7,021 bases of DNA from Microbacteriaceae bacterium (GTDB taxonomy: Bacteria; Actinomycetota; Actinomycetes; Actinomycetales; Microbacteriaceae), in contig JAPOHQ010000049.1 in NCBI GenBank assembly GCA_029979375.1, positions 1 through 7,021 on the forward strand. The letters run 5' to 3'. Under the pieces are notes generated by a model. That model ran no database searches and had not been told where the DNA came from. It saw nothing but the letters and a program-made list of their open reading frames with translations. The translations under genes were made by a program, and so were the position numbers. Below, piece after piece: positions 1-5,783 of the stretch; the stretch's first letter is position 1, and each line of letters opens with the position of its first letter.

Positions 1-297
1 ACCGTGGACAAGGTCGACATCTGGGGCCGACGCCGCATGACCTACGAGATCAAGAAGAACTCCGAGGGCATCTATGCCGTCATCAACCTGACCAGCGGCT
101 ACGAGGCCGTTGTCGAGCTAGACAGACAGCTAAAGCTTTCTGAGAGCGTGCTTCGCACCAAGGTGCTGCGCCTCGAGGACGCCGTCTTCAGCATCAACCC
201 TGTTGAGTTTGTTCCAGAGGAGAAGAGCCGTGCACCACGTGGCGGTCGTCCTCCTCGCGCTGGCGGTAAGCGCCCAGCCGGAGCGAAGGCAGAGTAG
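1..297 (+). CDS. rpsF: 30S ribosomal protein S6, 5'-partial
   Basis: S6 is a small-subunit ribosomal protein that binds 16S rRNA together with S18, whose gene lies two positions downstream. The frame is open from base 1, so the true start lies before the window; by comparison with other actinobacterial S6 proteins about 35-40 N-terminal residues are missing. The visible part contains the family segments VDIWGRRRMTYEI, SEGIYAVI, ELDRQLKLSESVLRTKVLR. After that S6 core comes a tail of about 40 residues, rich in Arg, Lys, Gly, Pro and Ala (for example SRAPRGGRPPRAGGKR), probably disordered. Comparable low-complexity tails are common in actinobacterial S6. An internal GTG at base 4 could be mistaken for a start but would cut the conserved domain. 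The TAG stop at 295-297 shares its last base with the GTG start of ssb, so the two are translationally coupled. Confidence 0.95.
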   Translation, partial: TVDKVDIWGRRRMTYEIKKNSEGIYAVINLTSGYEAVVELDRQLKLSESVLRTKVLRLEDAVFSINPVEFVPEEKSRAPRGGRPPRAGGKRPAGAKAE

Positions 298-776
298 TGG
301 CTGGCGAGGTGAGCGTAACAATCGTTGGCAACCTTGCCGACGATCCAGAGCTCCGTTACACCCAGAGTGGTGTTGCAGTCGTATCCATCAGGGTTGGCTC
401 AACTCCGAGAACATTCAACCGTCAGACCAACGAGTGGGTAGACGGCGAGACCGTATGGGTTCGCTGCACTGCCTGGCGTGAGGCTGCCGAGAATGTTGCT
501 CAGAGCTTGACCAAGGGGACCAGGGTCGTTGTGACCGGTCGCCTGAAGGCACCGAGTGCATACCAAACCGCCCAGGGCGAGGCCCGCGCATCGCTTGAGC
601 TTGAGATCGACGAGGTCGGACCAAGCCTGCGTTATGCAACCGCGGCCGTAACAAGGCGCGCCCGTGAGTCTGCGGCAGTCGAGTCACCCTGGGGTGGCGA
701 GAAGGCCGAGACCGCATCTGGCGCTGACGCCTGGGCAAACCCCCAGGATGCTCCAGCAGACGAAGCACCGTTCTAG
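297..776 (+). CDS. ssb: Single-stranded DNA-binding protein
   Basis: SSB coats single-stranded DNA during replication, recombination and repair, normally as a tetramer, and recruits partner proteins through its C-terminal tip. The 159-residue product has an OB fold at about residues 4-118, with VTIVGNLADDPELRYTQSG near the start, STPRTFNRQTNEW and WREAAENVAQSL in the middle, and the actinobacterial signature DEVGPSLRYATAAVT at 106-119. A linker of about 30 residues, rich in Ala, Glu and Gly, follows. The last residues, ADEAPF, keep the Pro-Phe end that partner proteins bind, though the tip has fewer acidic residues than the E. coli DDDIPF form. The start is the GTG at 297, preceded by a GAAGG-like ribosome-binding site at 285-289 inside rpsF. 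It overlaps the rpsF stop by one base (TAGTG). Placement between rpsF and rpsR is the usual arrangement. Confidence 0.97.
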   Translation: MAGEVSVTIVGNLADDPELRYTQSGVAVVSIRVGSTPRTFNRQTNEWVDGETVWVRCTAWREAAENVAQSLTKGTRVVVTGRLKAPSAYQTAQGEARASLELEIDEVGPSLRYATAAVTRRARESAAVESPWGGEKAETASGADAWANPQDAPADEAPF

Positions 777-801
777 AAAAGATTTCAGGAGAAAGTAAAA
801 A

Positions 802-1056
802 ATGGCAGGAAAGTCAGCTGACCGCCGCAAGCGCAACATGGCTAAGAACCAGAAGCTTGCCCCGGTCAAGACCATCAAGATCGACGTAATTGATTACAAG
901 GACGTCGCAACACTACGTAAGTTCATCTCGGACCGCGGCAAGATCCGCGCTCGTCGCATCACCGGTGCATCGGTGCAGGACCAGCGCAAGATCGCCAAGG
1001 CCATTAAGAACGCCCGCGAGATGGCCCTGTTGCCATACTCCGGCGCAGGACGCTAA
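802..1056 (+). CDS. rpsR: 30S ribosomal protein S18, zinc-independent type
   Basis: S18 sits on the platform of the 30S subunit next to S6. The 84-residue product has a basic N-terminus (KSADRRKRNMAKNQK), then the conserved block VIDYKDVATLRKFISDRGKIRARRITG, and ends with the family signature KNAREMALLPYSGAGR. It contains no cysteine at all. It is therefore the C-minus form, which lacks the zinc-binding cysteines found in some S18 paralogues of actinobacteria and does not depend on zinc. A good ribosome-binding site, AGGAGAAAG at 787-795, lies 6 bases before the ATG. The 25-base gap after ssb shows no terminator, so it is probably co-transcribed with rpsF, ssb and rplI. Confidence 0.97.
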   Translation: MAGKSADRRKRNMAKNQKLAPVKTIKIDVIDYKDVATLRKFISDRGKIRARRITGASVQDQRKIAKAIKNAREMALLPYSGAGR

Positions 1057-1061
1057 AGGAG
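1056..1061 (+). promoter_or_regulatory. Ribosome-binding site fixing the rplI start
   Basis: AAGGAG begins on the last base of the rpsR TAA stop and sits 5 bases before the ATG at 1067. The rplI frame is open further upstream, to a possible ATG at 890 inside rpsR. This site, and the conserved L9 N-terminus starting exactly at 1067, rule out the longer reading. Confidence 0.85.
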
Positions 1062-1066
1062 ATCCA

Positions 1067-1519
1067 ATGTCGAAGCTAATTTTGACCAACGAGGTCTCCG
1101 GTCTCGGTAGCGCAGGCGATGTCGTCGAGGTAAAAGACGGCTACGCCCGCAACTACCTGATCCCCAACGGTCTGGCAGTTGTTTGGACCCGCGGTGGAGA
1201 GAAGCAGGTGACTTCGATTCGCGCAGCTCGCGAGGCAAGGGCCATCGCGTCTGAGGAAGAGGCTAAGGCCCTCAAGGCCAAGCTCGAGGCAAACCCAATC
1301 AAGATCAGCATGAAGGCAGGCAGCAACGGCCGCCTGTTCGGTGCCGTGAAGACCGCCGATGTCGCAGAGGCCGTGAAGGCTCAGGGCATCGGTGAGATCG
1401 ACAAGCGCAAGGTTGAGATCTCGGGTTCAATTCGATCGACTGGCAAGTTCGAGGCCACCGTGCGCCTCAACGCAGAGCTAGTTGCGAACCTCTCGCTGCA
1501 GGTAGTTGCCGCGAAGTAA
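1067..1519 (+). CDS. rplI: 50S ribosomal protein L9
   Basis: L9 binds 23S rRNA near the base of the L1 stalk and helps keep the reading frame. The 150-residue product has the usual length and three-part build. The N-terminal domain covers about 1-50 and carries the family signature GLGSAGDVVEVKDGYARNYL with the following IPNGLA (12-37). A long connecting helix rich in Ala, Glu and Lys spans about 51-76. The C-terminal domain is about 77-150 (KAGSNGRLFGAVKTADVAEA, then the region around RKVEI). It starts 10 bases after rpsR, with a strong ribosome-binding site overlapping the rpsR stop. It is the last gene of the operon: an intrinsic terminator begins 14 bases after its TAA. Confidence 0.97.
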   Translation: MSKLILTNEVSGLGSAGDVVEVKDGYARNYLIPNGLAVVWTRGGEKQVTSIRAAREARAIASEEEAKALKAKLEANPIKISMKAGSNGRLFGAVKTADVAEAVKAQGIGEIDKRKVEISGSIRSTGKFEATVRLNAELVANLSLQVVAAK

Positions 1520-1532
1520 ATAAAAGCTGAAC

Positions 1533-1570
1533 AAGAGCCGGCTCGCCAGGTGGCGGGTCGGTTCTTTTTT
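1533..1570 (+). terminator. Intrinsic terminator of the rpsF-ssb-rpsR-rplI operon
   Basis: A GC-rich hairpin pairs 1534-1547 (AGAGCCGGCTCGCC) with 1552-1565 (GGCGGGTCGGTTCT) around the loop AGGT. All 14 positions pair, three of them as G-U wobbles, and A1533-T1566 can add one more pair. The descending arm runs straight into TTTTTT at 1565-1570. It lies 14 bases after the rplI stop and separates the ribosomal operon from dnaB. Confidence 0.93.
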
Positions 1571-1586
1571 GCGTGTTTTCACCAGC

Positions 1587-1641
1587 TTTTCCACAACCCT
1601 AAGGTCTAGCTTTAGGGTTTTCAAATATCACGGTTTCCACA
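1587..1641 (+). promoter_or_regulatory. Outlying DnaA boxes
   Basis: TTTTCCACA at 1587-1595 fits the relaxed DnaA-box consensus TTWTNCACA. GTTTCCACA at 1633-1641 differs from it only in the first base. Both point the same way as the main group downstream. They are probably weaker sites than the perfect TTATCCACA copies. Recognition is by motif alone. Confidence 0.6.
1595..1619. repeat. Inverted repeat AACCCTAA / TTAGGGTT
   Basis: AACCCTAA (1595-1602) is the exact reverse complement of TTAGGGTT (1612-1619), with a 9-base spacer GGTCTAGCT. The right arm continues into TTTC. It could be a protein-binding palindrome, or a weak hairpin acting as a back-up terminator behind the strong one at 1533-1570. 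The stem has only three G-C pairs, so a strong terminator is unlikely. Its left arm shares one base with the box at 1587-1595. Confidence 0.6.
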
Positions 1642-1685
1642 GGCAAAACCGCGAAAAATCAGGCCTTTTTGACACCTGCAGAAAG

Positions 1686-1750
1686 TTATCCACAGGTTAT
1701 CCACAAGTTTGTTCGGCGTGTTTCCACATAGTTATCCACAGTTATCCACA
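1686..1750 (+). promoter_or_regulatory. DnaA-box cluster upstream of dnaB
   Basis: Four perfect TTATCCACA boxes lie at 1686-1694, 1697-1705, 1732-1740 and 1742-1750, plus the near-match GTTTCCACA at 1720-1728. All are in the same direction. Start-to-start spacing is 11 bases for the first pair, then 12 and 10 bases in the second group, about one helical turn, so DnaA monomers could line up on one face of the DNA. TTATCCACA is the high-affinity box known from E. coli and many other bacteria. Candidate roles are control of dnaB by DnaA, titration of DnaA, or part of a replication origin. The sequence alone does not decide among them. dnaA and dnaN are not in the window. Confidence 0.88.
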
Positions 1751-1757
1751 GGACGAT

Positions 1758-1791
1758 TTGAAAGTTAATTGTCGGAGGCCCAAGCTATACA
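1758..1791 (+). promoter_or_regulatory. Candidate dnaB promoter
   Basis: TATACA at 1786-1791 is a fair match to a sigma-70-type -10 element and would start transcription about 20 bases before the dnaB ATG. The -35 element is unclear: TTGAAA at 1758-1763 is a good hexamer but 22 bases away, and TTAATT at 1765-1770 has a 15-base spacer. Either lies 7-14 bases downstream of the last DnaA box, so bound DnaA would touch or adjoin RNA polymerase. Confidence 0.4.
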
Positions 1792-1806
1792 AGGCTCAGT
1801 CATTTT

Positions 1807-1812
1807 GGAGGG
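1807..1812 (+). promoter_or_regulatory. dnaB ribosome-binding site
   Basis: GGAGGG ends 6 bases before the ATG at 1819. This supports that codon over the second in-frame ATG at 1825, which would place the site at 12 bases. Confidence 0.8.
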
Positions 1813-1818
1813 TGAATT

Positions 1819-3162
1819 ATGTCAATGTTGGCACCAGTAGCTACTGGAGATGCTCGCGTTGCCCCCCACGATCTGGAGGCTGAGCAGTCCGCAATCGGCG
1901 GCATGCTTCTTAGCCAAGAGGCTGTGGCGGATGTGCTCGAGGTGGTAGCGGGAGTTGACTTCTACGCCCCAAAGCACGAGCTGATCTTCAATGCCGTTGT
2001 GACCCTGTTTGGTCGCGGCGAGCCAACCGATGTGATTGCGGTGACCGATTACTTGAAGAAGCAGGGGGAGCTTCTGAAGGCCGGCGGTGCCGATTATCTG
2101 CACTCGCTCACGAGCTTTGTTCCCACTGCTGCTAACGCGAGCTACTACGGCAAGATTGTCGCCGACAAAGCCATCCTGAGAAGGCTTATTGAGGCGGGAA
2201 CAAGAATCGCTCAGTCTGGCTATGAGAGTCAGGGCGAAGTCGAGGAGCTGGTCAACCAAGCCCAGTCTGAGATCTTTCAGGTTGCCTCACAATCCGCCAA
2301 AGAAGACTACGTCGGTCTGAGCGAATCCATTGAGGTCGCAATCCGCGACATAGAGCTTGCCCAGAATCGAGGCGGCGAGCTAACCGGGATCCCGACCGGC
2401 TTTACGAACCTAGATGGCTACACCCACGGACTTCACCCGGGCCAATTGGTCATTGTCGCTGCCAGACCTTCGGTCGGTAAGTCGACCTTCGCGCTTGATC
2501 TCGCCCGCCATGCGGCGCTGAAGCGCAATCAACCCACAATCTTCTTCTCACTGGAAATGGGCCGATCCGAGATCGCTATGCGAATGCTTAGCGCTCAGAG
2601 CGGCATCTATCTGCAGAGCATGCGAAAGGGAACCCTCAGCGAGGGCGACTGGGCAAAGTTGGCCGCGGTCAGGGGAGAAATCAATGATGCTCCCCTGTAT
2701 ATCGACGACAGCCCAAACATGTCGCTAGTTGAGATCCGGGCCAAGTGCCGTCGTCTTGCCCAGCAGGTGGATCTAAAGATGGTGGTCATTGACTACATCC
2801 AGCTGATGTCCAGTGGCAAGAAGGTTGAGTCAAGGCAGCAGGAGGTGTCCGAGTTCTCCCGGGCCCTCAAGCTACTTGCCAAAGAACTCAATATCCCTGT
2901 GGTTGCCCTTTCGCAGCTCAACCGTCAGGCTGAGCAGTCGAAGGACAAGCGTCCCGAGCTCTCTCACCTTCGTGAGTCCGGATCGCTGGAGCAGGATGCC
3001 GATGTGGTCGTCCTGCTCCACCGCGAGGGAATCTTTGAAAAGGATCACCCGAGGGCCGGCGAGGCCGATCTGATCCTTGCGAAGCAGCGAAATGGACCCA
3101 CCGGCACCGTCACTGTTGCCTTCCAGGGCCAGTACTCGCGCTTCATGAATATGCCAAGCTAG
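1819..3162 (+). CDS. dnaB: Replicative DNA helicase DnaB
   Basis: DnaB is the ATP-driven hexameric helicase that unwinds DNA ahead of the replication fork and binds primase. The 447-residue product has the usual two-part build. The N-terminal domain is at about 14-115 (PHDLEAEQSAIGGML at 16-30, FYAPKHELIFNAV at 48-60). A linker region follows, then the RecA-like motor from about 187. Walker A is ARPSVGKS at 215-222, SLEM at 244-247 belongs to the next motif, and Walker B is VVIDYIQLM at 322-330. ALSQLNRQ at 363-370 and RELRESGSLEQDAD-type text (here LSHLRESGSLEQDAD, 381-395) are further motor motifs. The AKQRNGPTG segment at 421-429 carries the likely arginine finger. No intein interrupts it, unlike DnaB of some mycobacteria. 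The length is normal and no frameshift is seen. It has its own promoter region with DnaA boxes and probably leads an operon with the next two genes. Confidence 0.98.
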   Translation: MSMLAPVATGDARVAPHDLEAEQSAIGGMLLSQEAVADVLEVVAGVDFYAPKHELIFNAVVTLFGRGEPTDVIAVTDYLKKQGELLKAGGADYLHSLTSFVPTAANASYYGKIVADKAILRRLIEAGTRIAQSGYESQGEVEELVNQAQSEIFQVASQSAKEDYVGLSESIEVAIRDIELAQNRGGELTGIPTGFTNLDGYTHGLHPGQLVIVAARPSVGKSTFALDLARHAALKRNQPTIFFSLEMGRSEIAMRMLSAQSGIYLQSMRKGTLSEGDWAKLAAVRGEINDAPLYIDDSPNMSLVEIRAKCRRLAQQVDLKMVVIDYIQLMSSGKKVESRQQEVSEFSRALKLLAKELNIPVVALSQLNRQAEQSKDKRPELSHLRESGSLEQDADVVVLLHREGIFEKDHPRAGEADLILAKQRNGPTGTVTVAFQGQYSRFMNMPS

Positions 3163-3166
3163 CCAG

Positions 3167-3673
3167 GTGCGAAAAGCAGCAGGCCTTAGGGCCCTCATCT
3201 CTCTACCGGTTGGCCTGTTCATAACCTTTTTTCAAGATCACAGCGCCCAGATCGGGCTGCTGAGCCTTTTGGTGGCTGCGGTGGCTCTGGCAGTCGGGAT
3301 CCTCTCTCTTGCGCTCGGTTCCACGGAGGCCAGGAACCAGTTGCCAATTGCTGTGGCGGGAGTTGTGGTGGCGGTTGCGGCGAGCGTTGCGCTTACCAGG
3401 TCTGAAACAAGCCAGCTGGCCTTATTCAGCATCACAGTTGCTGGCTTTGGTCTAGTGATTGGTGCCTTTGAGCTCTATCTCGCCTCGAGGTTTGGCTTTG
3501 GGGATCGTTTGGGGCGCGACTTGTTGATTAGCGCAGTTCTGCTTATTGCCCTGGGGGTGCTGTTTGTGGCTGCCAGCCTGGACGAGGTCAGCGCGGTTGG
3601 GTTTTTTGGCGCCTTCCTGATTCTCTATGGTGTCCACTGGGGCATCGCGGCTACTACCGAAGAGAAGAAGTAG
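3167..3673 (+). CDS. Six-helix membrane protein of unknown function
   Basis: I do not recognise a characterised family with certainty. The 168-residue product is very hydrophobic, with six predicted membrane segments at about 7-22, 29-51, 59-77, 84-106, 118-138 and 142-162. The N-terminus is basic (MRKAAGLR) and the C-terminus charged (TTEEKK). The arrangement, with paired helices and the pattern GLVIGAFELYLA followed by RDLLISAVLLIALGVLF, resembles HdeD/DUF308-like small membrane proteins, but that is only a guess. The GTG start lies 4 bases after the dnaB stop without a clear ribosome-binding site, which suggests translational coupling to dnaB. The open frame with strong hydrophobic periodicity makes a real gene likely. 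Confidence 0.8.
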   Translation: MRKAAGLRALISLPVGLFITFFQDHSAQIGLLSLLVAAVALAVGILSLALGSTEARNQLPIAVAGVVVAVAASVALTRSETSQLALFSITVAGFGLVIGAFELYLASRFGFGDRLGRDLLISAVLLIALGVLFVAASLDEVSAVGFFGAFLILYGVHWGIAATTEEKK

Positions 3674-3682
3674 GCTTCTCGG

Positions 3683-3895
3683 GTGAAGCGCTTCGCAAAC
3701 TTACGTTCCTACCTGACAATCTCGCTTATCGCAGCCGCCTTTGTCGGGGTAATCGTTGCCTACGGAACCAGGCAGTTTGAGCCAACAGTTATCGGTGCAC
3801 TCGCAACCTTCATTGGGTCAATTGTCATTGTCGCAACGCTGGATTTGAGCTTCAAGCCCGACGACCAGGACCCAAACAGGCCAAAGCTTCGCTAG
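3683..3895 (+). CDS. Small two-helix membrane protein of unknown function
   Basis: The 70-residue product has two predicted membrane segments (about 10-27 and 35-55), a basic start (MKRFANLR) and a hydrophilic, proline- and aspartate-containing tail (KPDDQDPNRPKLR). No known family is recognised. The GTG start is 9 bases after the previous stop, with no good ribosome-binding site (only GGG next to the start). Together with the preceding gene it forms a dnaB-linked pair of small membrane proteins. Its TAG stop overlaps the purB stop on the opposite strand. Confidence 0.7.
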   Translation: MKRFANLRSYLTISLIAAAFVGVIVAYGTRQFEPTVIGALATFIGSIVIVATLDLSFKPDDQDPNRPKLR

Positions 3896-3910
3896 TTGGC
3901 TAGAAGTTTT
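3879..3910 (+). terminator. Possible weak terminator in the convergent overlap
   Basis: GGCCAA (3879-3884) can pair with TTGGCT (3896-3901), and inside it AGC (3885-3887) with GCT (3891-3893) around TTC, leaving a two-base bulge. TTTT follows at 3907-3910. The T tract is short and begins five bases after the stem, so this is weak evidence. It lies across the stop codons of the convergent genes, where a transcript end would be expected. Confidence 0.3.
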
Positions 3911-5280
3911 ACCAGCTCGGCCGCAAGGCCGGTGTAGGTCTGGGGCTTTAGAACTAACAGCCGCTCTTTGGTTTGTTGTGAAACATCAAGCGCTTCAATG
4001 AAGGCCTTGATGTCTTCCTCCCCAACTCGCTTTCCGCGAGTCAGTTCCTTGAGAACCGCGTAAGGGTCGGAAATCTTGGAGTCTCCCCTTGCGACATCCG
4101 CTCTGATCGCCGTCTGTATTGCCTCGGCAAGAACCTCCCAGTTATCAAGGAGGTCCGTCAAAATCACTGCTTCGTTTACTGCAATCTCATCCAGACCCTT
4201 GCTGAGGTTGTCGATCGCCAGCAGCGAGTGTCCGACTCCAACGCCGATGTTCCGCTTAGAGGAGGAGTCGGTCAGGTCGCGCTGCAGCCTGGAGGTGATG
4301 AGCGTGCTGGCAAGTGAGCCAAGGATTGCGTTTGAAAGCTCGAGGTTCGCCTCGGCATTCTCAAACCGAATCGGGTTGATCTTGTGAGGCATGGTTGACG
4401 ATCCGGTCGCACCCTTGACCGGTATCTGCTTGAAGTAGTTCAGCGAGATATAGGTCCAGATATCTGTTGCGAGGTTGTGGAGGATCGAATTGATGTGGGT
4501 TACCTTCTGGAACAGCTCCGACTGCCAGTCATGAGGCTCAATCTGGGTGGTAATCGGATTCAACGTCACACCGAGGCTCTTCACGAACTCCCGAGAGTTC
4601 GCCAGCCAATCAACTTCCGGAGCGGCAGCGAGGTGGGCCGCATAGGTTCCCGTCGCACCCGCAAACTTGCCGAGCAGCGGCTGAGCATCGATGCGCGAGA
4701 GCTGCCTGTCCAGTCTTCCCACGAACACCGCCAACTCCTTGCCAAGGGTGCTGGGCGTTGCCGGTTGGCCGTGGGTGCGGGAGAGCATCGCGGTTTCGGC
4801 ATTTTCTTTGGCAAGTTTTGCAAGCTTGGCCCTTAGCTCGCGCAGCCTGGGCAACCAGATGTTGTCAAAGGCATCACGAATCGTGACGGCGTAGGAGAGG
4901 TTGTTGACATCCTCTGAGGTGAGGGCGAAGTGAACCAGTTCCGCTAAGTCTTCGCGGCCCATGGCTGCCAGCTGATCCCGAATGAAATATTCAACGGCCT
5001 TCACATCGTGACGGGTGATGGCCTCGTGCTCCGCAAGCTTCTTGACCGCTTCGTCCCCGAAGCCGCTGTGAACCTCGCGAAGCATGGATATTTCCGCTTC
5101 GCTCAAACTCTTGCCGGTCTGCAGCAGGTCGTGCTGCACGAGCCAGATGAGCCACTCGATTTCGATGTGGACCCGGGCCCGATTCAGCCCCGCTTCGCTC
5201 AGGTAGTTTCCTAGCTCCCCGACCTGAGACTGGTAGCGGCCATCGAGCGGGGAAAGCGGCTGGGCAGAAAGTTTGCTCAC
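3892..5280 (-). CDS. purB: Adenylosuccinate lyase
   Basis: PurB acts twice in purine synthesis: it splits SAICAR to AICAR and adenylosuccinate to AMP, each time releasing fumarate. The protein closely follows the E. coli-type sequence: DGRY at 13-16, RHDVKAVEYF at 90-99, TSEDVNN at 121-127, SRTHGQPATPS at 167-177 with the catalytic base candidate His170, and the fumarase/lyase signature SSTMPHKINP at 294-303 on the loop carrying the catalytic serine. LTRGKR lies near the C-terminus. Length is 462 residues from the GTG at 5280, close to the 456 of E. coli. That start was chosen because it puts 12 residues before DGRY, exactly as in E. coli. An ATG at 5298 and a TTG at 5301, in frame, would add 6 or 7 residues, and no start has a clear ribosome-binding site. 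The stop overlaps the convergent gene within CTAG. Confidence 0.97.
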   Translation of the reverse strand: MSKLSAQPLSPLDGRYQSQVGELGNYLSEAGLNRARVHIEIEWLIWLVQHDLLQTGKSLSEAEISMLREVHSGFGDEAVKKLAEHEAITRHDVKAVEYFIRDQLAAMGREDLAELVHFALTSEDVNNLSYAVTIRDAFDNIWLPRLRELRAKLAKLAKENAETAMLSRTHGQPATPSTLGKELAVFVGRLDRQLSRIDAQPLLGKFAGATGTYAAHLAAAPEVDWLANSREFVKSLGVTLNPITTQIEPHDWQSELFQKVTHINSILHNLATDIWTYISLNYFKQIPVKGATGSSTMPHKINPIRFENAEANLELSNAILGSLASTLITSRLQRDLTDSSSKRNIGVGVGHSLLAIDNLSKGLDEIAVNEAVILTDLLDNWEVLAEAIQTAIRADVARGDSKISDPYAVLKELTRGKRVGEEDIKAFIEALDVSQQTKERLLVLKPQTYTGLAAELVKLLAN

Positions 5281-5351
5281 GCGCCCATTTTGCCCCATCA
5301 ATTCTCAGAAGCTGGCGCGAAGCAGCGCTGATTCAGAAAAAGAACCAAGCG

Positions 5352-5777
5352 CTATTTGATCTTCAAAACCCTAAGAACGCTTCGAGTGAGGAAGCTGGCA
5401 ATCGACATCACAATGGCGGCGAGGATCGCCCAACCCAGCGAGTCAATTGTTAGACCCTCGGTGGTGAAGCCCTCGATGCTGAATACCTCTGCGCCTAAGA
5501 GGCTGCTGAGCCAGGCAACCAAAAGCAGCATGGCGCCGTTTATGACAAAGGCGATGAGCCCGAAGGTGAGAATGTAGAGGGGGAAGGCCAGAACCTTGAT
5601 TACCGGCGCGATGACCGCGTTGACGATGCCGAAGAGCGCGCCGATGACCAGGAATGTTCCAATCGTCTCCCAGAGGCCATCGCCTCCGTAGGGCATGACA
5701 TTGACCTGCGGCACCAAGAGCGTGGCAACCCAGAGCCCTACGGCGTTAACAATCGAGGAGACAACAAATCGCAACAT
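5352..5777 (-). CDS. Phage holin family 4 superfamily membrane protein
   Basis: The 141-residue product matches the pattern of the small integral membrane proteins grouped as 'phage holin family 4 superfamily' (Pfam Phage_holin_4_2). Despite the name these are widespread chromosomal proteins of unknown function, and there is no phage gene nearby. About four membrane segments are visible, at roughly 5-23, 37-58, 62-95 (long, perhaps bent or double) and 115-135. The typical core has the words FGIVNAVIAPVIKVLAFPLY and ILTFGLIAFVINGAMLLLVA (49-87). The C-terminus is basic (TRSVLRVLKIK). The ATG at 5777 has no good ribosome-binding site. It is followed after 71 bases by purB in the same direction, so the two may be co-transcribed. 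It is divergent from the E1 alpha gene across 38 bases. Confidence 0.85.
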   Translation of the reverse strand: MLRFVVSSIVNAVGLWVATLLVPQVNVMPYGGDGLWETIGTFLVIGALFGIVNAVIAPVIKVLAFPLYILTFGLIAFVINGAMLLLVAWLSSLLGAEVFSIEGFTTEGLTIDSLGWAILAAIVMSIASFLTRSVLRVLKIK

Positions 5778-5783
5778 GGGCCC

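Larger units (their letters stand above)
1571..1818. other. Non-coding spacer between rplI and dnaB with a DnaA-box array
   Basis: These 248 bases hold no believable gene: the one open frame across them (from 1569) has no ribosome-binding site, reads through the repeats and is out of frame with dnaB. Contents in order are a relaxed DnaA box (1587-1595), an inverted repeat (1595-1619), a near-match box (1633-1641), a dense group of five boxes (1686-1750), a candidate dnaB -10 element (1786-1791) and the dnaB ribosome-binding site (1807-1812). The spacer is more AT-rich than the flanking genes by eye, but shows no long AT-only stretch of the kind expected at an unwinding site. Confidence 0.8.

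Noticed and set aside
890..1066. Longer rplI reading starting at ATG 890 inside rpsR.
   Set aside because: The extra 59 residues are the shifted reading of rpsR, have no L9 similarity, and the strong AAGGAG fixes the start at 1067.
1651..1672. Imperfect palindrome around AGGCCT with flanking A and T runs.
   Set aside because: Outside the six central bases the arms do not pair consistently, so it is not a convincing hairpin or operator.
1587..1750. Declaring the spacer to be the chromosomal oriC.
   Set aside because: No dnaA or dnaN is in the window, all boxes point one way, and no clear AT-rich unwinding stretch is seen. Kept only as a possibility.
1686..1750. CRISPR-like or tandem-repeat array.
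   Set aside because: The repeated unit is only 9-11 bases, spacing is a helical turn, and the word is exactly the DnaA box.
1569..1883. Open frame of 104 codons across the rplI-dnaB spacer.
   Set aside because: It reads through the terminator tail and the DnaA boxes, overlaps dnaB in another frame and has no ribosome-binding site.
3918..3931. CGGCC-GCAA-GGCCG hairpin as a purB or convergent terminator.
   Set aside because: It lies inside the purB coding region and has no T tract following it on either strand.
4076..5214. Several plus-strand open frames opposite purB.
   Set aside because: They are antisense shadows of a highly conserved gene, with low-complexity products and no ribosome-binding sites.
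5352..5777. Prophage remnant suggested by the 'phage holin' family name.
   Set aside because: The family is widespread on bacterial chromosomes and no other phage gene, integrase or attachment repeat is seen nearby.
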